DNA of 43,328 nucleotides from an uncultured Acetobacteraceae bacterium (GTDB lineage: Bacteria > Pseudomonadota > Alphaproteobacteria > Acetobacterales > Acetobacteraceae), in assembly GCA_903900905.1 (NCBI GenBank), contig CAIUPC010000673.1, positions 1 to 43,328 on the forward strand. Reading direction: 5' to 3'. Position numbers and translations under genes: made by a program. The notes below the pieces were generated by a model that worked only from the letters and a program-made list of their open reading frames with translations, did not search any database and was not told the origin of the DNA. Each line of letters begins with the position of its first letter. Position 1 is the stretch's first letter. This document shows positions 1 to 6,998 of the stretch, piece after piece.

Positions 1-18
1 CACCGTACTTGGCGAGCA
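1..18. repeat. Terminal direct overlap (left copy); matches 43311-43328
   Basis: The first 18 bases (caccgtacttggcgagca) are identical to the last 18 bases of the window. The leftward reading frame at position 1 continues in phase at 43311 through codons for K-Y-G-V-P-L, so this is an assembly overlap of a circular or circularly permuted molecule. It is too short to be a T7-like terminal repeat. Confidence 0.9.
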
Positions 19-1216
19 TGTAGGCCTGCTGCGCGACCAGATCGGCCAGCAGCCGGTCCAGGGCGTCGCGCTGAGCCAGTCCGCTGACGTAGGTGTAGGT
101 GATGGGCAGGGAGCCCTTCGGTTCGCCCAGAGCGGCCAGCCTGTGGGCGAAGCCGCTGCCTTCGGTTCCGGCGAACAGCACCGCCGTGCCGCCGAGCGCT
201 TCAGGCGCCGTGCCGAAGAAGGCCTTGCCCGTCCCCAGGCACCGGGCCAACTCGGCGATGACGAAGGTCTTGCCTGAGCCCGATGGCCCCACCAGCACGC
301 CGACGCCGGCAGACGGCAGCAGCTTGTGGAACAGCCAGGTCTGCTCCAGGTCCAGGGTGTCTTCGTCGCTGAACCATTGGCGGCCGGGGCGCGGCGGGGG
401 CGGAAGGTCGATCCCGGCGAACTGGTGCTCAGGCGTGTTCACCCCTGCCGGCAGTTCGCCATAGCGGTAGGCATTGCGGATTTTGGTCTCAAGTTCCTCT
501 TCATCCCACGGCGGCTGGCACCGGGGATTCCAATGGTCGACCATCGCTTCCCAGGCCGCGTATTCACTGAGGCCGAAGTCTTTTAGAACGCACGCCGTCT
601 TGAACGTCTGCTGGTCGCCACCTTGGCCTTCGACGGCCACCGCTGCATCCACCAGATACGCAACCGCTCGATCCAGTGAAGCGGCGGGCCCGACGACAGC
701 CAGAGGCGCGGGTACGCGTCCGGCGAAGCGGGCGGTGAGGGAAGCTGGAGCGGGAAGGACAGGATAATTGCCGTTGGGCTTGTAAGATCCCCCGTCAGTT
801 TCACTTCCGGGGCCGAGGACGTATCCGTGGTCTGACCGGATGTCCAATCCCGGCCCCAACGCCCCGACAGAATTTTTAACATTCGGCCCCGAGAAATAGA
901 CATGCAGCCCCCCTGTTGGCGTGCGGACGGTCAAGGTGTTCAAGTCTAGGTCCAAGGCCTTCAGCGACGCCAGCCCCGGCTTGTCGTTCTTCACGTCCAC
1001 GTCGATCACGATATGGTCACGGCAGTGAACCCCGATGTTGGCGTTCGGCCAACGGCTCCACCAGGCGCGTATCTGGGCCTCGTCGGTCGTGGCCTTGTCG
1101 GGCCAGCCCTCCACCAGCGGAGGGAACTTGGCGCCCTCGCGCACGGGAAACACGCCTATGGCGCGCTGGGCCATCGCCAGAGCCCACAGCAGCTTGTCGT
1201 CCACCCTGGCCGCCAT
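1..1216 (-). CDS. Bifunctional primase-polymerase / RepA-like helicase, N-terminal 405 residues (continues at 43311-42661)
   Basis: Enzyme that would prime and unwind DNA at the phage fork. It starts at ATG 1216, one base after the stop of the upstream gene, and runs off the window edge; joined across the 18-base overlap it is 621 residues. Residues about 10-160 look like an archaeo-eukaryotic Prim-Pol domain: the catalytic D72-V-D74 pair follows a hydrophobic strand, then a G-G-L-H-V-Y-F strand (H105) and a conserved S-D-H-G-Y turn. Residues about 230-253 resemble the PriCT linker helix region. A RecA/AAA_25-type ATPase begins near residue 300 with a Walker A loop at 310-317 (GPSGSGKT); Walker B and the sensor are in the part at the right end of the window. 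It is the second-last gene of the leftward replication block, after polymerase A. Domain assignment is by motif. Confidence 0.9.
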   Translation of the reverse strand, partial: MAARVDDKLLWALAMAQRAIGVFPVREGAKFPPLVEGWPDKATTDEAQIRAWWSRWPNANIGVHCRDHIVIDVDVKNDKPGLASLKALDLDLNTLTVRTPTGGLHVYFSGPNVKNSVGALGPGLDIRSDHGYVLGPGSETDGGSYKPNGNYPVLPAPASLTARFAGRVPAPLAVVGPAASLDRAVAYLVDAAVAVEGQGGDQQTFKTACVLKDFGLSEYAAWEAMVDHWNPRCQPPWDEEELETKIRNAYRYGELPAGVNTPEHQFAGIDLPPPPRPGRQWFSDEDTLDLEQTWLFHKLLPSAGVGVLVGPSGSGKTFVIAELARCLGTGKAFFGTAPEALGGTAVLFAGTEGSGFAHRLAALGEPKGSLPITYTYVSGLAQRDALDRLLADLVAQQAYMLAKYG

Positions 1217-1217
1217 G

Positions 1218-1490
1218 CTAGTCGACATGCGCGGCGAGGCAGTAGGTACGCTTGATCCGTCCAGGGACGACGCGCTGTCCGTGGGGCTTCAGGCGTTTGT
1301 TGAGCTTGACGATGCGCGGGCCGAGCCAGCTTTGGGCGTAGTGCCGCCCCCGGCCATCGGTCTCGGCAGCGCGCTCCGGCCGGCCGCCGAGCGCCAGATA
1401 CAGGTCGACGAAGGCCACGTCGCCGCTGCGCTGCAGAATCTCGTAAAGCTGGCGTTGCTGGCTGGCGAGTTTCGGGGCGCTATTTGTCAT
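1218..1490 (-). CDS. Small putative winged-helix protein (90 aa)
   Basis: The start is ATG 1490, overlapping the end of the polymerase gene by 11 bases; the frame stays open upstream only as antisense-like sequence inside polymerase, so the longer form is rejected. The protein is basic and predicted helical, with a Q-R-Q-L-Y-E-I-L helix, an F-V-D-L-Y-L-A-L helix and a R-I-V-K-L-N-K-R-L recognition-like helix followed by a short wing ending R-T-Y-C-L. This pattern resembles small winged-helix DNA-binding proteins. Position between polymerase A and primase-helicase suggests a role in replication or its control, but no family was recognised with certainty. Confidence 0.75.
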   Translation of the reverse strand: MTNSAPKLASQQRQLYEILQRSGDVAFVDLYLALGGRPERAAETDGRGRHYAQSWLGPRIVKLNKRLKPHGQRVVPGRIKRTYCLAAHVD

Positions 1491-4359
1491 ATCTGTCGCC
1501 TTCCCAGGTCGTGGCTGCGAGCGGCACGTCGGCCAGCCACTTGGATTTCTGAAGCAAAATACCGCGGTATTCGTCGATTGAGCCGAAGCCCGCGTCGACC
1601 TCCGACAAGGCCTCGTCATGCACAGTCAGCACGGTCTCATAGCCCGCCTCTTCCAGCCGGAACATGGCGTCGACCAGGACTTCCCTGGCCGTGCCTGAGA
1701 CGACGTGAGCGCACTGCATCCCGCCATACAGATCCATCTGGCGCCAGCCCTTGTGCTGGCCCCAATAGGACACGGTGTGCCGGTTGAACTCGATCTCGTC
1801 GCCGTCGATCACCATGACTTTGGTCTTCCAGGCCAGAGACGGTGCGGCGTAGGAGATCACCCCGCCGTTCGGCAACATGCAGAACAGGAAACTCTTGTCC
1901 TTGGTGCAGGTATATTTCACCCGCCCGCCCAGGACCGAGATCACGCAGCCCGGCGCGCCAACGGCCTCGATCGCGCCGTTCTGCAGCTCGTACCAGGAGG
2001 CGGCGATGGCGGGGTTGCTCGCGCGCCAGCCGGCCACGATCTCCCGGATGCGGCTATCGGGCAGGCGCACGCCGTACTTGGCGCCCATCTTTTTGAAAGC
2101 GCCCAGGCTGCCTTGATAGCCGCAATTATGAACTATCAGAGGTCCGCTGTTTGTCTGGATAGTAAAACAGTTGTCCGGCCCCGCATGTGCAATGTCGTAC
2201 ACATCGCTCCAGCGCATTAATACGCTGCTGCATTTCTTGGACGGATCGCTTGTTGAGCAGGTTCTCCGATTTGGTAATGAACCGGAGATTGCCCGGCTCG
2301 TAGTCCCCGTCCACTTCAACGCGATCCATTTCCAGATTCGGCTGATCCCAACCGACCAAGGTAACGAGGTGGCGCAAGAATTCTCGCCGGCCTTGCACGC
2401 CTTTTGTCCAGGGGCCGTATACGCGTATCCCCCGTGCAGCATAGTTTTTTGCTCCCTGCGTAGCGTTCCCTGGCCTGCACCGAGTGAGACAAGCGGAAAT
2501 TCGATTAAGGAGCCTGCGGCGGTGAGCCTCGTCGGGAACGATGTCTGCGTAAGCGAAGAAAGATTTTCGCCAAAAGCCTGCTTGTTTGGCCGCGCAGCTA
2601 CTGCAGCGGGTTGATTTTCCCCGGCGCAAATTGGAGACGTGAACGCTGTGTTCATCAGCTCCGCAGGAACATCGGACCAGTATGCGGTACACGCCTCCGG
2701 CTTGCCCGAGGACGTAGCCAGTGACTGTAAGCTCGCCGAACCGGTCGCCAATGCTTGGGCGCTCAAGTATGGGCCGGAAGCGACTTTCCCCGCTTCTGCC
2801 CAGGTTTGTCCAACCCGGACCTGATGATCCGAAGTGAGCCATGTCCCGAACAATTCTTGCACCTGGCGGAAGCCCTTGTGAACGAGGCCTGCGTGCGTCA
2901 CCCATCGGCTACCATCCCAAAGCTTATCTTGAACCGTCACGTCCACGATACGCTTAAGCCCTGTGTCTGTAAACACTTGGGTATCAGGGCCTAGGCAAGC
3001 GAGTTCGGGCACCTTGCCTTGCTCCTGGCGCTGGGCCTTGGAGACCTCTTCGGTCGGGATGCCGATGATTGAGCCCGCTGTGACCTTGTACAGGTCTGGC
3101 CCTTCGCCGCGGTCATAAGCGGCGAAGGCCTCCAGCTTCCAGTGTTCGCCCGCCAGCCATGCGTTGATACGGCCTTCGATGTTGGAGAAGTCCCCGCCCA
3201 TCAGCTTCTTGCCCGGCGGCGCTATGACGCAGGCCCGCGCGCACATGCTCAGCACGTCCAACGGAGCGTCGAACATAAACTCCAGCATGTCGGCTGTGGC
3301 GTCCGGCGATAGATCCTGGTGCAGCAGATCGACGGCGGCGCGCACGGCGGCGCTGTCTTCATCGGTGTCGATCCGCTTCATGTTGTGGAACTGCACGCCG
3401 GCCCCGGCCCAGCGCTTTTGGACGGTGGCGCTATATTTCAGGCTGTCGCGCACCCGCCCGTCGCGGCACACCGCGTCCGACATGGCTGAGAACTTGAAGG
3501 CCTTGGCCGACGCCGCGCGCAGCCGCACGACTTGTTCGACCAGGGGTTTGTCGAACAGATCGGCGCCGACCAGCAGATCTTCGTGCTCGTCTTTGGCGAT
3601 GCTGTCGCAGGGCACACCCTGCGCCGTGATCCAGGCGACGATCTTGCCGGTCTCGGTGGCCTTCTTGACGGCGCCGTTGGTCAGCTTCCAGATTTCCCGG
3701 TCGGCTCTCTTAGATGCGGCAGCGACGACGGCCAGTGCCTTGTGCACCATGGGCATGTCCAGGGCGACACCGCGATCGTTGATGTGCTGATCAAGCTCCC
3801 ACACGCGATGCTCTCGTGGCGACAGTGGGGGCAGATGATCGTCAACGGCACACTCGGAATCGACGTCTCGTTCGCAATAGGCTCCGAGACGTTCAAGGCG
3901 CTCTTCATCTTCCCACCATGTGATCGTGCCGTCCGCTGCGACATCGCGCGGCTTGCACATCTGCAGCATCAGCCGATGCCCGTCCTTGTCCTTGGTGATA
4001 TCGCAGCGGAGCGCGGCGCCCAGGCTGTCCAGCGACGCCGGTAGGCCCATGGCGACGGCACGGGACATGGTGCAGTCCTGCTGTTCGGGTCGGGGATAAC
4101 CATTGCCGATGTAGGGCGCCAAGATCGCGCGCTCAAACTGCTGGTTGTGCCCGGCCATCGGTAGGCCATCCAGAATGTGGTTGCGAACTTCATCGGGCAA
4201 CCAAGAGCCGCGCCAAGAGCGTATCGGTCCATCGTCGAACCGATACGCCCCTAGGATGATCGACGTGGTTGGGTCCTCCGCATAGCGATGCGCCCCGACC
4301 TTCCGCAAATCGGCGGCCGACCGGGTTTCAAGGTCTATGTGGAGGACCCGCTGGCTCAT
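1480..4359 (-). CDS. Family A DNA polymerase with 3'-5' exonuclease domain, interrupted by an intein
   Basis: Replicative phage DNA polymerase. The start is ATG 4359 (M-S-Q-R-V-L), coupled by an ATGA overlap to the 24-residue ORF upstream; 959 residues in total, 668 after removal of the 291-residue intein. The exonuclease domain shows D9-x-E11 (Exo I), G-H-N-Q-Q-F at about 70 (Exo II) and Y161-x3-D165 (Exo III). Polymerase motif A is G-G-D390-F-S-N-I-E-G-R; motif B (O-helix) is R-Q-E-Q-G-K-V-P-E-L-A / C-G-Y-Q-G, and the intein (residues 455-745) sits exactly inside it. Motif C is V-H-D-E-A near the C-terminus. Without splicing, motif B would be broken and the enzyme presumably inactive. Neighbours (SSB, DUF2800, helicase, primase) form one leftward replication operon. 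Confidence 0.95.
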   Translation of the reverse strand: MSQRVLHIDLETRSAADLRKVGAHRYAEDPTTSIILGAYRFDDGPIRSWRGSWLPDEVRNHILDGLPMAGHNQQFERAILAPYIGNGYPRPEQQDCTMSRAVAMGLPASLDSLGAALRCDITKDKDGHRLMLQMCKPRDVAADGTITWWEDEERLERLGAYCERDVDSECAVDDHLPPLSPREHRVWELDQHINDRGVALDMPMVHKALAVVAAASKRADREIWKLTNGAVKKATETGKIVAWITAQGVPCDSIAKDEHEDLLVGADLFDKPLVEQVVRLRAASAKAFKFSAMSDAVCRDGRVRDSLKYSATVQKRWAGAGVQFHNMKRIDTDEDSAAVRAAVDLLHQDLSPDATADMLEFMFDAPLDVLSMCARACVIAPPGKKLMGGDFSNIEGRINAWLAGEHWKLEAFAAYDRGEGPDLYKVTAGSIIGIPTEEVSKAQRQEQGKVPELACLGPDTQVFTDTGLKRIVDVTVQDKLWDGSRWVTHAGLVHKGFRQVQELFGTWLTSDHQVRVGQTWAEAGKVASGPYLSAQALATGSASLQSLATSSGKPEACTAYWSDVPAELMNTAFTSPICAGENQPAAVAARPNKQAFGENLSSLTQTSFPTRLTAAGSLIEFPLVSLGAGQGTLRREQKTMLHGGYAYTAPGQKACKAGENSCATSLPWSVGISRIWKWIALKWTGTTSRAISGSLPNRRTCSTSDPSKKCSSVLMRWSDVYDIAHAGPDNCFTIQTNSGPLIVHNCGYQGSLGAFKKMGAKYGVRLPDSRIREIVAGWRASNPAIAASWYELQNGAIEAVGAPGCVISVLGGRVKYTCTKDKSFLFCMLPNGGVISYAAPSLAWKTKVMVIDGDEIEFNRHTVSYWGQHKGWRQMDLYGGMQCAHVVSGTAREVLVDAMFRLEEAGYETVLTVHDEALSEVDAGFGSIDEYRGILLQKSKWLADVPLAATTWEGDRYDK
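2125..2997 (-). mobile_element. Intein in DNA polymerase motif B (291 aa), splicing domain only in its own frame
   Basis: Protein-splicing element. The first residue is Cys (TGC 2997-2995) after P-E-L-A; the last two residues are His-Asn (CAT AAT, 2130-2125) followed by extein Cys (+1) in C-G-Y-Q-G. Block B is T55-S-D-H58; block F is V-Y-D-I-A-H-A-G-P at about 266-274; block G is L-I-V-H-N at 287-291. All nucleophiles of a class 1 intein are present. The middle (about residues 70-260) shows no LAGLIDADG, HNH or other endonuclease motif in this frame, but that stretch encodes an HNH-type protein in another frame (see 2126-2842). Removal joins A and C to restore the O-helix. Confidence 0.93.
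2126..2842 (-). CDS. HNH-family homing-type endonuclease nested out of frame inside the polymerase intein
   Basis: Same strand as the polymerase, frame +2 relative to the intein. From ATG 2842 it gives 238 residues; an in-frame ATG at 2905 would add 21 arginine/proline-rich residues and neither start has a good Shine-Dalgarno. Residues about 31-85 form an N-terminal treble-clef/zinc-ribbon module (C58-x-C60 and C80-x2-C83). Residues about 110-200 match the phage HNH/AP2-associated nuclease pattern: N-Y-A-A-R-G-I-R-V-Y, then D173-R, D-G-D-Y-E-P-G-N-L-R (178-187) and N194-x2-N-K-R. A C-terminal C-x-C pair lies near 218-220. The stop TAA (2128-2126) is made from the out-of-frame reading of the intein's terminal His-Asn codons. 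About 82 percent of the intein is therefore read in two frames. Function as the homing nuclease of this intein is inferred. Confidence 0.82.
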   Translation of the reverse strand: MAHFGSSGPGWTNLGRSGESRFRPILERPSIGDRFGELTVTGYVLGQAGGVYRILVRCSCGADEHSVHVSNLRRGKSTRCSSCAAKQAGFWRKSFFAYADIVPDEAHRRRLLNRISACLTRCRPGNATQGAKNYAARGIRVYGPWTKGVQGRREFLRHLVTLVGWDQPNLEMDRVEVDGDYEPGNLRFITKSENLLNKRSVQEMQQRINALERCVRHCTCGAGQLFYYPDKQRTSDSS

Positions 4360-4430
4360 CGAAGCACGAAGTACAAGACGATACCGAAAAGACCGGCCAC
4401 CGTAAGCGTTAAACCGACTTCGGGACTCAT
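4356..4430 (-). CDS. 24-residue single-span membrane micropeptide
   Basis: A short ORF starting at ATG 4430 inside an ATGA overlap with the SSB stop and ending in an ATGA overlap with the polymerase start. It encodes a few polar residues, a hydrophobic span of about 17 residues (V-G-L-T-L-T-V-A-G-L-F-G-I-V-L-Y-F) and a C-terminal Arg. No clear ribosome-binding site precedes it, so translation would rely on coupling to the SSB gene. It may be a genuine microprotein or only a coupling device that hands ribosomes to the polymerase start; the clean double coupling favours translation. Confidence 0.5.
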   Translation of the reverse strand: MSPEVGLTLTVAGLFGIVLYFVLR

Positions 4431-5125
4431 GCGAAGATGTCCACCGGCTCTTCGCCGTTCGTGTCCGCGGCACCGAAGGCGGCAGCCGGGTTCACGTCCG
4501 ACGACAGGTTGATGCCTTCGAAATCCTTGTTGGGGTTCGAGGACCCAGAACCGCCCAGGCTTTCGTCGTCCTGGACGATCATGACCGACTGCAGATAGAA
4601 GTTCGGGCCTTCGTTGCCGTCGACCTTGAACCAACTGCACGGTGATGCCGTGACCATGGCCCAGACGCCGGAGTAGCAGGACTTCTCGTCGATCACCGGC
4701 GCGAGGCGCTGGTTGACCACCGGCGGCTGGCTGCCGGGGGAGTTCATAGAGATCGCGGTGCGGCCTTCCACAAAACCCTCGTACAGGTTGCCGGTCTTGG
4801 TGTCGACGAAGCTGTCCTGCTTCTTGAAGGGGTTGTGGTACTTCTCGGCGATCGCCTTATTGGTCAGGGCCAGGGGGGCCTTCTCCTTGAGCTTGGCGGT
4901 CGCCTCGGTCTTCAGCAGCTTCAGGTCGGCGCAGTCCGGGAACAAAAGCACGGCGCCCCAGGACTTCAGGTTGCCGGCCTTGGTCTTCTTTTGCTCGCCG
5001 ACGAGATTGACGAACGCCAGGCGTACCGGGCCGAACACGATATTGCCGTTCTCCAGCTTCTTGGGCGGGTACTTCGCCCAGGCGCCTTCGATCCATTCCT
5101 TGGTCACATTCGATTTTTCAGACAT
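4427..5125 (-). CDS. DUF2815-type single-stranded DNA-binding protein
   Basis: The 232-residue protein matches the DUF2815 family, OB-fold proteins that act as phage ssDNA-binding proteins. Recognisable features are the N-terminal G-P-V-R-L-A-F-V-N-L strand, the K-S-W-G-A-V-L-L-F-P-D strand, the central Y-H-N-P-F-K-K segment and the C-terminal half with Y-S-G-V-W-A-M-V and V-D-G-N-E-G-P-N-F-Y-L. The C-terminus is acidic and ends in E-E-P-V-D-I-F-A, comparable to the protein-binding acidic tails of SSBs. A good Shine-Dalgarno (AAGGAAG) precedes ATG 5125. It lies directly between DUF2800 and polymerase, as in other phages with this replication set. Confidence 0.88.
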   Translation of the reverse strand: MSEKSNVTKEWIEGAWAKYPPKKLENGNIVFGPVRLAFVNLVGEQKKTKAGNLKSWGAVLLFPDCADLKLLKTEATAKLKEKAPLALTNKAIAEKYHNPFKKQDSFVDTKTGNLYEGFVEGRTAISMNSPGSQPPVVNQRLAPVIDEKSCYSGVWAMVTASPCSWFKVDGNEGPNFYLQSVMIVQDDESLGGSGSSNPNKDFEGINLSSDVNPAAAFGAADTNGEEPVDIFA

Positions 5126-5137
5126 TCAAATCTTCCT

Positions 5138-6406
5138 TCATTCAGCCGTCAGATTGATGCCTGAGTAGGCATCGGCGATCGCGTTGACGGCAGGGCGTCG
5201 ATCGCTCGTGGGGGCGATAGTCAGCCCAGACGATTCCTTGAGGGTGAAGCGCAGCTTGAAGTCGTCGATCTGCGCCTTGGTGGCGCCGGCGGCTTTCAGC
5301 AGCTTCTCGGCCTCGGTGATGGTGGTCAGCTTGCGCGGACGGATTTGCTCCACGTCGATGCCGAAGACCATGTCCGCATAGTCCGCGACTTCCTCGTCAG
5401 CCGACACCCACTTGGCGCGGCCGATCTTCTCCACGGCCTTCCAGCCCGCCACCGGCTGGCCGGCAAGCACCAGGGCCTCGACATATTCCTGAACCTGGTT
5501 GAGCCAGCCGTTGAGAATTTGGCCGGCCTGGAGGATTTGACCGAGCCGGTCCATGTCGTAGGTCTTCGGATCGGGCAGGGCGTCGGCGGTGATAGCGGTC
5601 ATGTGCGCAAAATCCAGTTGAGCGGCGCGTAGGACTTCCTGCTCCCGCAGCGGGCAGACAGCGGCAGCGGCGCACCAGCGGCACCAGGAGCCAGAGGAAA
5701 AGTCCGGCAGACTGAACACGCGGTTGTCGAAGTCTTTGGCCTTGGCTACAGCGTCGGCGATCTCGCCGCTGAACTCCATCAGATCCAGGGGGTTCATCGA
5801 CCAGCGCTTGATGCCGAGCTTGGTCTCGCGGTCGGCGTCGTCCGGCAGTCCGGCCAAGGACCGGTCGCGCGGCTGAACGATTACCAGTTCAAGCGCACTG
5901 ATGCGCCAGTCCGGCTTGGAGAACACCGCGCCGGCCGCATAGAACTTGATTTGCTTGCTGTCGTCCGCCGACACCGAAAACCCGACGCCATGCTTGTAGT
6001 CGAAGCTGACCAGCCGCCCGGTCTTCGGATGATAGACCATCGCGTCGACCGTGCCGCCGACTTCGCCTTCAGCGCCAGGCACATCCAGTTCGAACTGTGT
6101 CTCGACGTAAAGCTCGGCTTCCTTGGTCTGAGCCATCTCGTGCAGCACGGCGTTGAGATAGACCACGACCGCGTCGCACATCTCCTGCGTGACCGGGTAT
6201 CCCGGCCACTCAGGAAAGGCTTCGCCCAGATGCTCGGCGGGGTGCTCGTCGTTCTGCAGACATAGTGCCGCCAGATGGTGGGCGGCTGAGCCTTCATCGG
6301 CGTAGCGAGACCCAGCCTTCGGCGGCAAGGTCTCGATCAGGGCGGTCGAACCGGCGCAGTTGATGTACCTGTCCGCGCCGGAGCCGCCGAAGCGATAGTG
6401 CTTCAT
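5138..6406 (-). CDS. DUF2800 protein, RecB/Cas4-like nuclease family
   Basis: 422 residues beginning M-K-H-Y-R-F-G-G-S-G-A-D-R-Y-I-N-C-A-G-S, the typical DUF2800 start. The family is related to PD-(D/E)xK nucleases of the RecB/Cas4 type. The sequence shows an E-G-S-A-A-H-H-L helix near residue 40, a G-T-V-D-A-M-V-Y strand and an L-V-S-F-D-Y-K-H-G strand (the D...DYK core), then a Q-I-K-F-Y-A-A-G-A helix. Cys17 together with the C-x2-C-x5-C cluster near residues 240-252 could hold an iron-sulfur cluster as in Cas4/AddB; this is inferred from spacing. It sits between a 173-residue protein and SSB, and a role in end processing or recombination is likely. Confidence 0.87.
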   Translation of the reverse strand: MKHYRFGGSGADRYINCAGSTALIETLPPKAGSRYADEGSAAHHLAALCLQNDEHPAEHLGEAFPEWPGYPVTQEMCDAVVVYLNAVLHEMAQTKEAELYVETQFELDVPGAEGEVGGTVDAMVYHPKTGRLVSFDYKHGVGFSVSADDSKQIKFYAAGAVFSKPDWRISALELVIVQPRDRSLAGLPDDADRETKLGIKRWSMNPLDLMEFSGEIADAVAKAKDFDNRVFSLPDFSSGSWCRWCAAAAVCPLREQEVLRAAQLDFAHMTAITADALPDPKTYDMDRLGQILQAGQILNGWLNQVQEYVEALVLAGQPVAGWKAVEKIGRAKWVSADEEVADYADMVFGIDVEQIRPRKLTTITEAEKLLKAAGATKAQIDDFKLRFTLKESSGLTIAPTSDRRPAVNAIADAYSGINLTAE

Positions 6407-6413
6407 GACACGC

Positions 6414-6935
6414 CTACTTCAACAGAGCGATGTAGGCGGCGAAGTCCTTCGGCTGCAGGGTGCTCAGCCGATCGACCGGCTGGCCGTCCGCGGTGACGAA
6501 GTGCTCGCGCAGCAGATCGCGGGCCTGCTTCATGGAGCCCTTGCCGCCGTCCGGCGAGCACCACTTGGTGGTGGCCTCGGTGACGGATTCAAACGTGGCC
6601 GCTTCACCCTCCTGGCTTGCAGCAGGCCGCGCAGTCTCGTTGGACGAAGCTTCCGTCTGGCTGTCGGTCGACGGTGAATCGGTATCCAGCGCAGACGCGG
6701 CAGCCTGGGGGCTGCGGGCGGCTTCCATCTCGGCCTTGGTGCGGCGAGTGCGCTTGCCGGCCTCTTCGGCCTGGGCGGGCGTCTCGGCGACGGGCGCCGG
6801 TTCCAAGCTTTCCGCAGCGGCGATAGCCGCCGGTGCAATCACAGCGGTGGACATACCGGATCGAGCGATGTCCATGACGGTTTTGAGCAGATCGGCGGCG
6901 TCGAGCGCCACGATATTAAGGGTGACTTGGGCCAC
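6414..6935 (-). CDS. Hypothetical 173-aa replication-operon protein
   Basis: The start is GTG 6935 with a GGAGA ribosome-binding site eight bases upstream. The first 30 residues are a compact hydrophobic/helical segment; residues about 35-120 are low-complexity, rich in Ala, Glu, Ser, Thr and Pro, with a basic G-K-R-T-R-R-T-K-A-E-M patch; residues about 125-173 form a small globular C-terminal domain (K-Q-A-R-D-L-L-R-E-H-F ... D-F-A-A-Y-I-A-L-L). Similar linker-plus-C-domain proteins occur beside DUF2800 in phage operons, but I cannot name a function. It ends seven bases before DUF2800. Confidence 0.75.
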   Translation of the reverse strand: MAQVTLNIVALDAADLLKTVMDIARSGMSTAVIAPAAIAAAESLEPAPVAETPAQAEEAGKRTRRTKAEMEAARSPQAAASALDTDSPSTDSQTEASSNETARPAASQEGEAATFESVTEATTKWCSPDGGKGSMKQARDLLREHFVTADGQPVDRLSTLQPKDFAAYIALLK

Positions 6936-6998
6936 GGGGTTGTCTCCGGTTATGGCTAAAAATAGAATTAGGACCCTATGCTCATTCGAGCGGAGCCG

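Noticed and set aside
583-903. Minus-strand 106-codon ORF inside the primase gene
   Set aside because: Overlaps the Prim-Pol frame, which carries the catalytic motifs; this ORF is an out-of-frame shadow without domains. Unlike the intein cases, no nuclease pattern was seen.
1035-1787. Plus-strand ORF over primase and polymerase ends
   Set aside because: Lies opposite real minus-strand genes, has low-complexity Arg/Pro sequence and no ribosome-binding site.
2171-2614. Plus-strand ORFs inside the polymerase intein
   Set aside because: No motif or domain pattern; they are antisense to the nested HNH ORF, which has a clear family pattern.
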